Shown here: positions 16,630-23,701 of the stretch, piece by piece | How positions within the stretch are numbered: the stretch's first letter is position 1 | Layout of the letters: each line of letters begins with the position of its first letter | Source of the DNA: Mycolicibacterium brisbanense | GTDB taxonomy: Bacteria; Actinomycetota; Actinomycetes; Mycobacteriales; Mycobacteriaceae | Length of the DNA stretch: 64,000 bases | Reading direction: 5' to 3' | Assembly (NCBI RefSeq): GCF_001570425.1 | Contig: NZ_BCSX01000050.1 | Coordinates: 1 to 64,000, forward strand | The notes under the pieces: model-generated | Told to the model about the DNA's origin: nothing | The model's input: only the letters and a program-made list of their open reading frames with translations | Databases searched by the model: none | Translations under genes and position numbers: made by a program

Positions 16630-18090
16630 ATGAGCGTGTCAAGCCGCCGCTGTGGTGATTTGGCTCGTGGGTTCCCAGGCTCGGTTGTCACGGATCAATG
16701 CGTAGAGGACGTTGACGCGTCGGCGGGCCAGACAGATGGTGGCCGGTATGGGTCGCTTACCTTGGTCCCGTTTGCGTTGGTAGTAGGCCTTCGACGTGGG
16801 ATCGCAGCGGATCGCAGTCAGGGCGGACATGTACATCACTCGGCGCAGCCGGCGGCTGTAGCGCTTGGGTGTGTGCAGCCGGCCCGTGCGTTTGCCGGAG
16901 TCTTTGGATACCGGGGCCAGCCCGGCCCACGCGGCCAGGTGATCGGGCGATTCGAGCAGGGCGGGATCGCCGATGACGGCAAGGAATTCAGCGCCGAGTC
17001 GGAACCCGATGCCAGGCAGGCTGGTGATCACTTCCGCGAGCGGATGGCGGCGAAATCGTTCCTCGATGTCCGCATCAGTGGTCTTGATACGGTCGTCAAG
17101 GTTCATCACCTCCTGGGCCAACTCGGCGACCAATGCTGCGCCAACATCTTCACCGGGCAGTCCGACGGTCTGGGCCTTGGCGGCTGTTACCGCGGCCGCC
17201 GCGATCGTGGCGGCGTTACGCACCCCGGCGGTGGTAAGCGCTTTGGTCAGTCGCGAAACACCGTTTCGGCGAATGGCTTTCGGTCGTTGGTAGTGTGCCA
17301 GCAGCACCGCCCAGCCCCGGTCCTGGGTCAGCTCAGCGACACGTTCCAGCGCCGGGCACACCGCCACCAGCTGCTGGCGCAGGCGGTTGATGGTCCGGGT
17401 GCGGTCGGCAACCAAGTCCGCACGGTGGGCGGTGAGCATGCGCAGTTCGGTGATCAGGTCATCCCCGGGACGCAGGACCGGAAGGTCTTCACCGCGCATC
17501 CGAGATTGATCGGCGATCACCCGGGCGTCTTTGGCATCGGTCTTGGATTCGCCACCACGGTAGGTCGAGGAGGCCTGCCAGACTTGCCGGCCGGCCAGGT
17601 AGCGCACCGTTTTGCCGGCATCGGCGAGCACCGTGAGCACCAGGGTGGCGTAGACGTTGCTCAGGTCCACCGTCCAGAACACCTCATCGGCAAGCCCATC
17701 AATTTCGGTGGCAAGGTCGCGGATCGTGTGTTCGTCGTTGATGAACTTGCGCGACAACACCATGTTGCCGTTGACATCCACGACGCACACCCAGTGATGT
17801 TCTTTGCCTACGTCGACCCCAGCCCATACCTGGTTTGCCGTCATAGAGCCTCTTTTCGCTTGTCTGCCAACAGGATCCCCATGGACAACCCCGCCGGCAT
17901 TTCCTTAAACAAGCGATCACATCGCAGATCTCAATCAGCGGCCAGAGAAGTCCAGGCAGGCCGGGCGGCCAATCCTTTCAAGCCGCACCACCAGGCCGGC
18001 AAAAAACCATTAAGCCTCACCCGACCCACCCGGGTCGCAGCACACCGTAACCGCATCAACAGCACGAAGAAACTGCAACTACAAACTTAA
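16630..18090 (+). CDS. Long antisense open frame across the IS element (hed-like, doubtful)
   Basis: An uninterrupted 486-codon frame begins at the ATG next to the host Shine-Dalgarno (AAAGGA at 16618-16623, 6-nt spacer) and runs antisense to the transposase through the whole element. IS900 is known to carry a complementary-strand ORF (hed) that uses target translation signals in this way. The composition (rich in G, R, H, Q and D, without domains) looks like an antisense shadow of a GC-rich gene, so coding function is doubtful. The placement is recorded because it would be translated from a genuine ribosome-binding site. Confidence 0.3.
   Translation: MSVSSRRCGDLARGFPGSVVTDQCVEDVDASAGQTDGGRYGSLTLVPFALVVGLRRGIAADRSQGGHVHHSAQPAAVALGCVQPARAFAGVFGYRGQPGPRGQVIGRFEQGGIADDGKEFSAESEPDARQAGDHFRERMAAKSFLDVRISGLDTVVKVHHLLGQLGDQCCANIFTGQSDGLGLGGCYRGRRDRGGVTHPGGGKRFGQSRNTVSANGFRSLVVCQQHRPAPVLGQLSDTFQRRAHRHQLLAQAVDGPGAVGNQVRTVGGEHAQFGDQVIPGTQDRKVFTAHPRLIGDHPGVFGIGLGFATTVGRGGLPDLPAGQVAHRFAGIGEHREHQGGVDVAQVHRPEHLIGKPINFGGKVADRVFVVDELARQHHVAVDIHDAHPVMFFAYVDPSPYLVCRHRASFRLSANRIPMDNPAGISLNKRSHRRSQSAAREVQAGRAANPFKPHHQAGKKPLSLTRPTRVAAHRNRINSTKKLQLQT
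16639..17844 (-). CDS. IS110 family transposase (RNA-guided DEDD recombinase type)
   Basis: The intact 401-residue transposase has a RuvC-like DEDD domain at the N-terminus (VWAGVDVGKEHHW with Asp11; TKTD/KTDAKDARVIA acidic pair near 103-106) and a C-terminal transposase_20 domain (VITSLPGIGFRLGAEFLAVIGD and AWAGLAPVSKDSGKRTG, the serine-containing region). Such enzymes recombine without terminal inverted repeats and, in characterised members, use a bridge RNA encoded next to the gene. The frame is complete, so the element may be active. It lies opposite to the surrounding operon. Confidence 0.93.
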   Translation of the reverse strand: MTANQVWAGVDVGKEHHWVCVVDVNGNMVLSRKFINDEHTIRDLATEIDGLADEVFWTVDLSNVYATLVLTVLADAGKTVRYLAGRQVWQASSTYRGGESKTDAKDARVIADQSRMRGEDLPVLRPGDDLITELRMLTAHRADLVADRTRTINRLRQQLVAVCPALERVAELTQDRGWAVLLAHYQRPKAIRRNGVSRLTKALTTAGVRNAATIAAAAVTAAKAQTVGLPGEDVGAALVAELAQEVMNLDDRIKTTDADIEERFRRHPLAEVITSLPGIGFRLGAEFLAVIGDPALLESPDHLAAWAGLAPVSKDSGKRTGRLHTPKRYSRRLRRVMYMSALTAIRCDPTSKAYYQRKRDQGKRPIPATICLARRRVNVLYALIRDNRAWEPTSQITTAAA

Positions 18091-18102
18091 GGAATTCCTA
18101 TC
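17845..18102 (-). ncRNA. Candidate bridge RNA region of the IS110 element
   Basis: This is the non-coding end 5' of the transposase, where bridge RNAs of IS110-group elements are encoded. Read in transposase sense, GCGGC (17986-17982) and GCCGC (17969-17965) form a stem whose loop contains TGAAAGGATT (17980-17971), identical to the host sequence at 16616-16625 just left of the insertion. Further 3', stem CGCTTG (17915-17910)/CAAGCG (17862-17857) encloses TTAAGGAA (17908-17901), identical to the element's own end at 18087-18094. The target-then-donor loop order fits known bridge RNAs. The structure is inferred by eye. Confidence 0.6.
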
Positions 18103-19101
18103 ATGAAGCTCGGTGTCTACACCGCCATCCTGCACAGCAGGTCGCTGCGTGAAGCGCTGGAGACCATCGCCTCACTCGGGCTGACCGGCGCCGAGATCAA
18201 CGCGGGCGGGTTCCTGCCGACCCCGCACCTGCCGGTGGGTGACCTGTTGTCCGGCGCGGTGACTCCGCAGCAGTACCTGGCGGAGTTCGAGGGCACTGGT
18301 GTGTCGATCGCCGGCCTGAACTGCAACGGAAACCCGTTGCACCCAGACCCCGAAGTCGGGCCCGAGGATGCCGAAGACCTGCGAAACGCCATCCGGGTCG
18401 CCGGTCTGCTGGGGGTGGACCGGGTGGTCACCATGTCCGGCCTGCCGCAGGCTCATCCCGGTGGGCAGTGGCCGGCCTGGCATGTGAATACTTGGGACTC
18501 AGGCTATCTGGACTCACTCGACTATCAGTGGAATGAGGTGGCGGTGCCGTTCTGGTCTGAGATCGACTCGTTGGCCCGTGAGAACGGTGTCAAGGTCGCC
18601 ATCGAGATGCATCCACAGAACCTGGTGTTCAATCCGCCCACGCTCAAGCGCCTCGTCGAGCGCACCGGCGCGACCAACGTCGGCGCCGAAATGGATCCGT
18701 CGCACCTGTTTTGGCAAGGCATCGACCCGATCGCCGCGATCGACTGGCTGGGACCGCTGGTGTTCCACGCTGCCGCGAAGGACACCCGGATCAACGACAA
18801 CTGCAAGATCTACGGGGTACTCGATGACCGGTTCACCCGAATTCCGTGGGACGAGAATCCGACCGGGCTCGGGGGCAGGCATGTGGTCAACAAATGGCCG
18901 GAAGACTCAGCGTGGGATTTCGTCGCCGTCGGGCGCGGCCACGACGTCGACTTCTGGTCCCGGTTCCTGGCGGCGCTGCACCGCGTCGATCCGAACATGT
19001 GGGTCAACATCGAACACGAAGACGTCGCGTTCGGACCGCTCGAGGGCCTGCAGGTCGCCGCGGAAACCCTCAAAGCCGCCAATTCCGCAGTAGTCGGGTG
19101 A
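18103..19101 (+). CDS. Sugar phosphate isomerase/epimerase (xylose-isomerase-like TIM barrel)
   Basis: This 332-residue AP-endonuclease-2/IolE-type TIM-barrel protein has metal-ligand candidates at the strand ends: VAIEMHPQN (Glu), GAEMDPSHLFW (Asp/His), VFHAAAKDT (His) and WVNIEHEDVAF (Glu). It probably isomerises or epimerises a keto-sugar or inositol derivative made by the Gfo/Idh enzyme. Its ATG (18103) now follows AAGGA located in the IS element end (9-nt spacer), replacing the original Shine-Dalgarno left at 16618. It is followed after 5 bp by the solute-binding protein gene. Confidence 0.9.
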   Translation: MKLGVYTAILHSRSLREALETIASLGLTGAEINAGGFLPTPHLPVGDLLSGAVTPQQYLAEFEGTGVSIAGLNCNGNPLHPDPEVGPEDAEDLRNAIRVAGLLGVDRVVTMSGLPQAHPGGQWPAWHVNTWDSGYLDSLDYQWNEVAVPFWSEIDSLARENGVKVAIEMHPQNLVFNPPTLKRLVERTGATNVGAEMDPSHLFWQGIDPIAAIDWLGPLVFHAAAKDTRINDNCKIYGVLDDRFTRIPWDENPTGLGGRHVVNKWPEDSAWDFVAVGRGHDVDFWSRFLAALHRVDPNMWVNIEHEDVAFGPLEGLQVAAETLKAANSAVVG

Positions 19102-19106
19102 CCGCC

Positions 19107-20090
19107 ATGAACAAATTACGGGCCACAACCGCGTTGGCGGCCATCGTGATTGGGTTGAGTGCGTGCTCGTCTACCGGTGGTAAGCCGCACACCTCCGGGG
19201 GCGGTATGAGCGCGGGGCAGGCCGACACACCGCGGTTCACCGTCGCGATGGTCACCCACGGCCCACCCGGCGATACATTCTGGGATCTGGTGCGTAAGGG
19301 CGCCGAGACCGCGGCTGCCAAGGACAACGTCGAACTGAAGTACTCGTCCGAACTCCAAGGCCCCGACCAGGCGAACCTGGTGCAGAACGCAGTCGACAGC
19401 AAGGTCGACGCGATCGCGGTGACACTCGCGCGACCGGAGGCGCTGACCGGAGTGGTGCAGCGCGCAGTCGCCGCGGGAATCCCGGTGGTCGCCTTGAACG
19501 CGGGTATCGACGCGTGGAAAGCCGCGGGCGCCAAAGCGTACTTCGGCCAGGACGAGAAGATCTCCGGAATCGCAGCAGGAAAGCGGCTCGCGGCCGATGG
19601 CGCGAAGAACGTAGTATGCGTCATCCAGGACCAGGGCAACATCGCGCTCGAATCTCGTTGCGCCGGAGTGGCCGAAGGCTACGGCGGGCAGATGCAGACC
19701 CTCAACGTCAACGGTACCGACATGCCGTCAGTACAGTCGACGATCACCGCCAAACTGCAGCAAGATCCGTCGATCGACTACGTCGTCGCCCTTGGCGCAC
19801 CAATCGCGATCACGGCCACGCAGGCAGCCGCCACCGCGGGCAGTCGTGCGAAAGTCGCCACCTTCGACACCAACGCCGCCTTGGTCGATGCGATCAAGGA
19901 CGGCAAGGTGCAATGGGCCATCGACCAACAACCGTTCCTACAGGGATATCTGGCTGTCGACGCGCTGTGGCTCTACCTCAACAACGGCAACGTGATCGGT
20001 GGCGGTCAGCCCACGCTCACCGGCCCGGCATTCATCGACCGGTCCAACGTCGATGCCATCGCCGATTACGCAAAGCGAGGAACCCGATGA
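19107..20090 (+). CDS. Sugar-binding lipoprotein, ABC-type (Peripla_BP_4)
   Basis: This 327-residue solute-binding protein has a lipoprotein signal (lipobox GLSAC, Cys20). The mature domain is of ribose/inositol-binding type, with VTHGPPGDTFWDLVRKG at the N-terminus, VDAIAVTLARPEAL in the hinge area and FDTNAALVDAIKDGKVQWAIDQQP near the C-terminus. ATG 19107 lies 5 bp after the isomerase stop, and its own stop overlaps the next ATG. No permease or ATPase gene lies nearby, which is unusual; it must partner with a transporter encoded elsewhere or be a remnant. Confidence 0.92.
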   Translation: MNKLRATTALAAIVIGLSACSSTGGKPHTSGGGMSAGQADTPRFTVAMVTHGPPGDTFWDLVRKGAETAAAKDNVELKYSSELQGPDQANLVQNAVDSKVDAIAVTLARPEALTGVVQRAVAAGIPVVALNAGIDAWKAAGAKAYFGQDEKISGIAAGKRLAADGAKNVVCVIQDQGNIALESRCAGVAEGYGGQMQTLNVNGTDMPSVQSTITAKLQQDPSIDYVVALGAPIAITATQAAATAGSRAKVATFDTNAALVDAIKDGKVQWAIDQQPFLQGYLAVDALWLYLNNGNVIGGGQPTLTGPAFIDRSNVDAIADYAKRGTR

Positions 20091-20959
20091 AGATTGCGTT
20101 GGATCCGACGCCGTTTCACCATTCGCATGAGTTGCTGGAGTTTCCGAAGTTGGTGGCGGAGTTGGGGTATGAGTATCTGCAGTTGACGCCGCACCGGGAT
20201 TTCATCCCGTTTTTCAATCATCCGCGCGCCGATGATGATCTGGTGGCCGCGTTCCGTAAGGCGTGTTCGGCGGCGGGGGTGGGGATCGCGTCGGTGTTGC
20301 CGGTGCTGCGCTGGTCGAGTCCTGACCCGGATGCCCGGGAAGCCGCGGTGCGTAACTGGAAACGCGTCATCGAGATCACTGTCGATCTCGGTGTCAATGT
20401 GATCAACACCGAGTTTTCCGGGCGTCCGGAGAAAGCCGAGGAGTCGGAGCGGGCGTTTTTCCGGTCGATGGAAGAGCTGCTGCCGATCACCGAGCGGGAG
20501 GGGATCGATGTGCGCATCGATCCGCATCCCGATGATTTCGTGGAGGACGGGCTGGAAGCGGTGCGCATCATCCGCGGGGTCAACTCGCCGAACATCGGCA
20601 TGGTGTACGTGGCGTGTCATACGTTTCACATGGGTGCCAACATGGGGGAGGTCATGGCTGCGGCGGGGGAGAAGCTGCGGTTGGTGCATGTGGCCGACAC
20701 CATGGACCATCACCGCAGTCATGGGTTGCGCTACATCACCAATCCGCCGGGGAATCCGGTGCGGGTGCATCAGCACCTCAAGATCGGTGACGGCGATATC
20801 GAGTGGGATGAGTTCTTTGGTGGCCTGGCCGGGATCGGTTTTTATGATCGGCCCGACACGGTCATGGTGTCGAGTGTGTTCGCCGAGGACGAGAACGCTC
20901 ACGAGGTGTCGCGCTATCAGCTGGCCACCATGACCGATTACGTGGCGAAGTACCGCTGA
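20087..20959 (+). CDS. Sugar phosphate isomerase/epimerase
   Basis: This second TIM-barrel protein of 290 residues (MKIALDPTPFHHSHELLEF...) has metal-site strands VINTEFSGR, VRIDPHPDDF, MVYVACHTFHMG and LRLVHVADTMDHH. It resembles epimerases such as those used in inositol or ketose catabolism. It is translationally coupled to the SBP gene by an ATGA overlap. Codon choice is noticeably richer in T- and G-ending codons (GTG, TTG, GAT, TAT, CGG, GGG) than the neighbouring genes, suggesting a different history. A bidirectional hairpin terminator follows. Confidence 0.9.
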   Translation: MKIALDPTPFHHSHELLEFPKLVAELGYEYLQLTPHRDFIPFFNHPRADDDLVAAFRKACSAAGVGIASVLPVLRWSSPDPDAREAAVRNWKRVIEITVDLGVNVINTEFSGRPEKAEESERAFFRSMEELLPITEREGIDVRIDPHPDDFVEDGLEAVRIIRGVNSPNIGMVYVACHTFHMGANMGEVMAAAGEKLRLVHVADTMDHHRSHGLRYITNPPGNPVRVHQHLKIGDGDIEWDEFFGGLAGIGFYDRPDTVMVSSVFAEDENAHEVSRYQLATMTDYVAKYR

Positions 20960-20966
20960 GTTCTTT

Positions 20967-21027
20967 GGCGAGCAGACACCGCGGTACCGCAACTGCGGCG
21001 TGTCGGGTACCGCGGGGACTGCTCGCC
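20967..21027. terminator. Two-tier hairpin, bidirectional terminator
   Basis: Outer arms GGCGAGCAG (20967-20975) and CTGCTCGCC (21019-21027) and inner arms CCGCGGTACC (20979-20988) and GGTACCGCGG (21006-21015) are perfect. It lies between the convergent isomerase and zmp1 genes. GACACGCCGCA on its minus strand is shared with the hairpin element near 44319. Confidence 0.8.
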
Positions 21028-21049
21028 GGAGAAAACGCGCGAGGAACGG

Positions 21050-23026
21050 TCAGTTCCAGATGCGCACGCGCTGTGCGGGATCCAGATACAGCTCGTCGGT
21101 GTCGGTCACCTCGAACGCCTCGTAGAAGGAGTCGATATTGCGGACGACGCCGTTGCAGCGGAACTCCGGCGGTGAATGCGGATCGACCGCCAACCGCCGG
21201 ATGGCTTCGGCGTCACGGGATTTGGTGCGCCACACCTGGGCCCAGCCGAAGTAGACCCGCTGCACGCCGGTCAGCCCGTCGATCACCGGTGGCTCCTCGC
21301 CCTTGAGGGAGAGTTCGTAGGCCAGCAGTGCGATGGACAGCCCGCCGAGATCGCCGATGTTCTCGCCGACGGTGAAGGCGCCGTTCACGTGATGGCTCGC
21401 GTCGAGCGCACGCGGCGTGAACTTCTCGTACTGCTCGATCAAAGCCTTTGTGCGGAGCCCGAATTCGGCGCGGTCAGCGTCGGTCCACCAGTCCACCAGG
21501 TTGCCGTCACCGTCGTACTTGGCGCCTTGATCGTCGAAGCCGTGGCCGATCTCATGGCCGATGACGGCGCCGATCCCGCCGTAGTTGGCGGCGTCGTCGG
21601 CGTCGGCGTCGAAGAACGGCGGCTGGAGAATGGCTGCGGGGAAGACGATTTCGTTCATGCCCGGGTTGTAGTAGGCGTTGACCGTCTGCGGCGTCATGAA
21701 CCATTCGTCGCGGTCCACCGGGCCGCCCAGCTTCGCCAGCTCCCGGTCGGAATTCACCAGGTGACCCCGCCGGTAGTTGCCGTAGAGATCGTCGCGCATG
21801 ATGACCAGCGCCGAGTAGTCCCGCCAGCGTGCGGGATAGCCGATCTTCGGGGTGAACTTGTCGAGCTTGTCGAGCGCCTTGGCCCTGGTCTCCGGCGTCA
21901 TCCAGTCGAGATTGGTGATGCTGACCCGGTAGGCTTCACGCAGATTGGCCACCAGTTCATCCATCCGGGCCTTGGCCTCCGGCGGGAAGTGCCGCTGCAC
22001 ATAGAGCTTGCCCAGTGAGTCGCCCATCAGGCTCTCCACCACCGACACGGCGCGCTTCCAGCGGTCGCGGATCTGCTCGGTGCCGCTCAGCGTGCGACCG
22101 TAGAACGCGAAATCCTCGGCGACCAGGTCGTCGGTGAGCAGGCCTGCGCGGCTGTGGATCACGCGCCAGCGGGCCCACGCCTTCCAGTCCTCGATGTCCT
22201 CGCTCGACCACAGCGCCGCGAACGCCGTCAGGTAGTCGGGCTGGCGGACCACGAGTTCGGCCACCGCTTCTGGCGTCGTTCCCAGGCCCCGCACCCAGAC
22301 CGACCAGTCGAACCCGGGGGACTCGGCGGGCAGGTCGGCGAACGTCCGCAGGTTGTACGTGAGATCGGCGTCGCGACGCTTCACCACATCCCAGTGCGCG
22401 GCGGCCAGCTTGGTCTCCAGTGCCACGATGCGGGCAGCCGTCTCGGTCTGATCCCCGCCGTACACGAGGCTGAACATCCGCGCGATGTGCGCCGGGTAGG
22501 CCGCCAGGATCTCGGCGTGCTGCTCGTCGCGATAGTAGGACTCGTCCGGCAGCCCGATCCCGGACTGGCTGACATGCAACAGGTACCGCGTCGAATCCTT
22601 CGAATCGGTGTCGATGTAGACGCCGGCACCGCCGCCGACGCCCGTGCGCTGCAGCGCTCCGAGCACCCCGGCCAGCTCGTCGGGGGTGGTGGCCGCATCG
22701 ATGGGCGCCAGCTCGTCGAGCAGGGGAGCCAGCCCGCGCTCGGCGATGGTCTGTTCGTCCATGAAACTCGCGTACAGGTCGCCGATGCGTTGCTCGTCGG
22801 TGCCGTTCGCGGCCCCCGACTGGGCAGCCTGGGTGATCAGATCGCGGATCTGCTCCTCGGCGCGGTCATAGAGAGACCGGAACGCGCCGTCGGTGGCCCG
22901 GTCGGCGGGGATGTCGTATTCGGTCAGCCAGCGACCGTTGACGTGGCCGAATAGATCGTCCTGCGGGCGGGCCTGCGCGTCGACATGGCTCAGGTCGATA
23001 CCGGACTTGATAGCTTCTACCGTCAC
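21050..23026 (-). CDS. zmp1: Zinc metalloprotease, M13 (neprilysin) family
   Basis: This 658-residue M13 peptidase has the zinc motif HEIGH near residue 495 (VIGHEIGHGFDDQGAKYDGDG), the downstream third ligand in GENIGDLGG (about 556) and the substrate motif NAYYNPGMNEIVFPAAILQPPFF. It ends, as family members do, in a short VRIWN tail. The start is GTG 23026 (MTVEAIKSGIDLSHVD), giving a length close to M. tuberculosis Zmp1 (Rv0198c). An upstream extension of the frame is antisense to omamA. In pathogens Zmp1 affects inflammasome responses; the role here is unknown. Confidence 0.93.
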   Translation of the reverse strand: MTVEAIKSGIDLSHVDAQARPQDDLFGHVNGRWLTEYDIPADRATDGAFRSLYDRAEEQIRDLITQAAQSGAANGTDEQRIGDLYASFMDEQTIAERGLAPLLDELAPIDAATTPDELAGVLGALQRTGVGGGAGVYIDTDSKDSTRYLLHVSQSGIGLPDESYYRDEQHAEILAAYPAHIARMFSLVYGGDQTETAARIVALETKLAAAHWDVVKRRDADLTYNLRTFADLPAESPGFDWSVWVRGLGTTPEAVAELVVRQPDYLTAFAALWSSEDIEDWKAWARWRVIHSRAGLLTDDLVAEDFAFYGRTLSGTEQIRDRWKRAVSVVESLMGDSLGKLYVQRHFPPEAKARMDELVANLREAYRVSITNLDWMTPETRAKALDKLDKFTPKIGYPARWRDYSALVIMRDDLYGNYRRGHLVNSDRELAKLGGPVDRDEWFMTPQTVNAYYNPGMNEIVFPAAILQPPFFDADADDAANYGGIGAVIGHEIGHGFDDQGAKYDGDGNLVDWWTDADRAEFGLRTKALIEQYEKFTPRALDASHHVNGAFTVGENIGDLGGLSIALLAYELSLKGEEPPVIDGLTGVQRVYFGWAQVWRTKSRDAEAIRRLAVDPHSPPEFRCNGVVRNIDSFYEAFEVTDTDELYLDPAQRVRIWN

Positions 23027-23092
23027 CCCGACATTCTTCCAGACGCCTCGGCGGTGCTCTGGGCCTTGCAGCACACCGGTAGCCTCACGCGC

Positions 23093-23701
23093 ATGCCCGA
23101 AGCCCCTGCCAAGGACAGCACCGACGACAGCGTGGACGACACCGTCGGCCTCTTCACCGGCTACGGCGTCGCGTCGGCGGTACTGGGGGTGATCGCGGTG
23201 GCCGCCGTCGTGCTGGGCGTCCTGATCTGGACCGGACACCGCAGCGAGACCGCCGAGCGGGCCTACCAGACGCGCGTGCTGCAAACCGCGGCCGACTGGA
23301 CCAACATCCTGATCAACCTCAACAAGGACACCGTCGAATCGGGCGTGCAGAAGCTGCACGAGGGCACCGTGGGCCAGCTCAACACCGACTTCGACGCCAC
23401 CGTCCAGCCCTTCCGGGACCTCGTCAAGCGGCTGCAGTCGAACTCGACCGGTCAGATCGACTCGGTGTCCATCGAATCGATCTACCACCCGCCGCCAGCG
23501 CCGAACGGCGCGCCGCAGCAGCCGCCCCAACCCGAGCTGACCGGTCTGGTGTCGCGGATCGATCATGTGCTGGTGGTGGCCACCTCGGTCAGCCAGAACG
23601 CCGGCTCGGACAAACCGCAGACCGTGCGCTGGGCGCTGCGCCTGGACGTCTCCGATGTCGACGGGCAGTTGATGATCTCGCGGCTGGAGCCGATCCGATG
23701 A
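23093..23701 (+). CDS. omamA: Orphan Mce-associated membrane protein (OmamA/Rv0199-like)
   Basis: This 202-residue protein has one N-terminal membrane helix (GYGVASAVLGVIAVAAVVLGVLIW, about residues 24-47) and an extracytoplasmic Mce-associated domain (AADWTNILINLNKDTVESGVQKLHEGTVG...). It is located next to zmp1 exactly as Rv0199. OmamA stabilises Mce lipid importers in mycobacteria. ATG 23093 was chosen because the frame upstream overlaps zmp1. Its stop overlaps the start of the next gene (ATGA), so the pair is translationally coupled. Confidence 0.85.
   Translation: MPEAPAKDSTDDSVDDTVGLFTGYGVASAVLGVIAVAAVVLGVLIWTGHRSETAERAYQTRVLQTAADWTNILINLNKDTVESGVQKLHEGTVGQLNTDFDATVQPFRDLVKRLQSNSTGQIDSVSIESIYHPPPAPNGAPQQPPQPELTGLVSRIDHVLVVATSVSQNAGSDKPQTVRWALRLDVSDVDGQLMISRLEPIR

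Larger units (their letters stand above)
16630..18102. mobile_element. IS110-family insertion sequence (IS900-like placement)
   Basis: This element of about 1.47 kb encodes one transposase (minus strand, 16639-17844) and a 258-nt non-coding end upstream of it. No terminal inverted repeats are visible, as is typical of the IS110 family. ATGA occurs at both junctions (16630-16633 and 18103-18106), so the exact ends are uncertain by four bases. Left of the element is AAAGGA-N6-ATG; right of it the isomerase ATG follows AAGGA supplied by the element. It therefore sits between a Shine-Dalgarno and its start codon. Confidence 0.85.

Noticed and set aside
16990..17850. Frameshifted or degenerate transposase
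   Set aside because: The 401-residue frame is complete with both the DEDD and C-terminal domains, so the IS is treated as intact.
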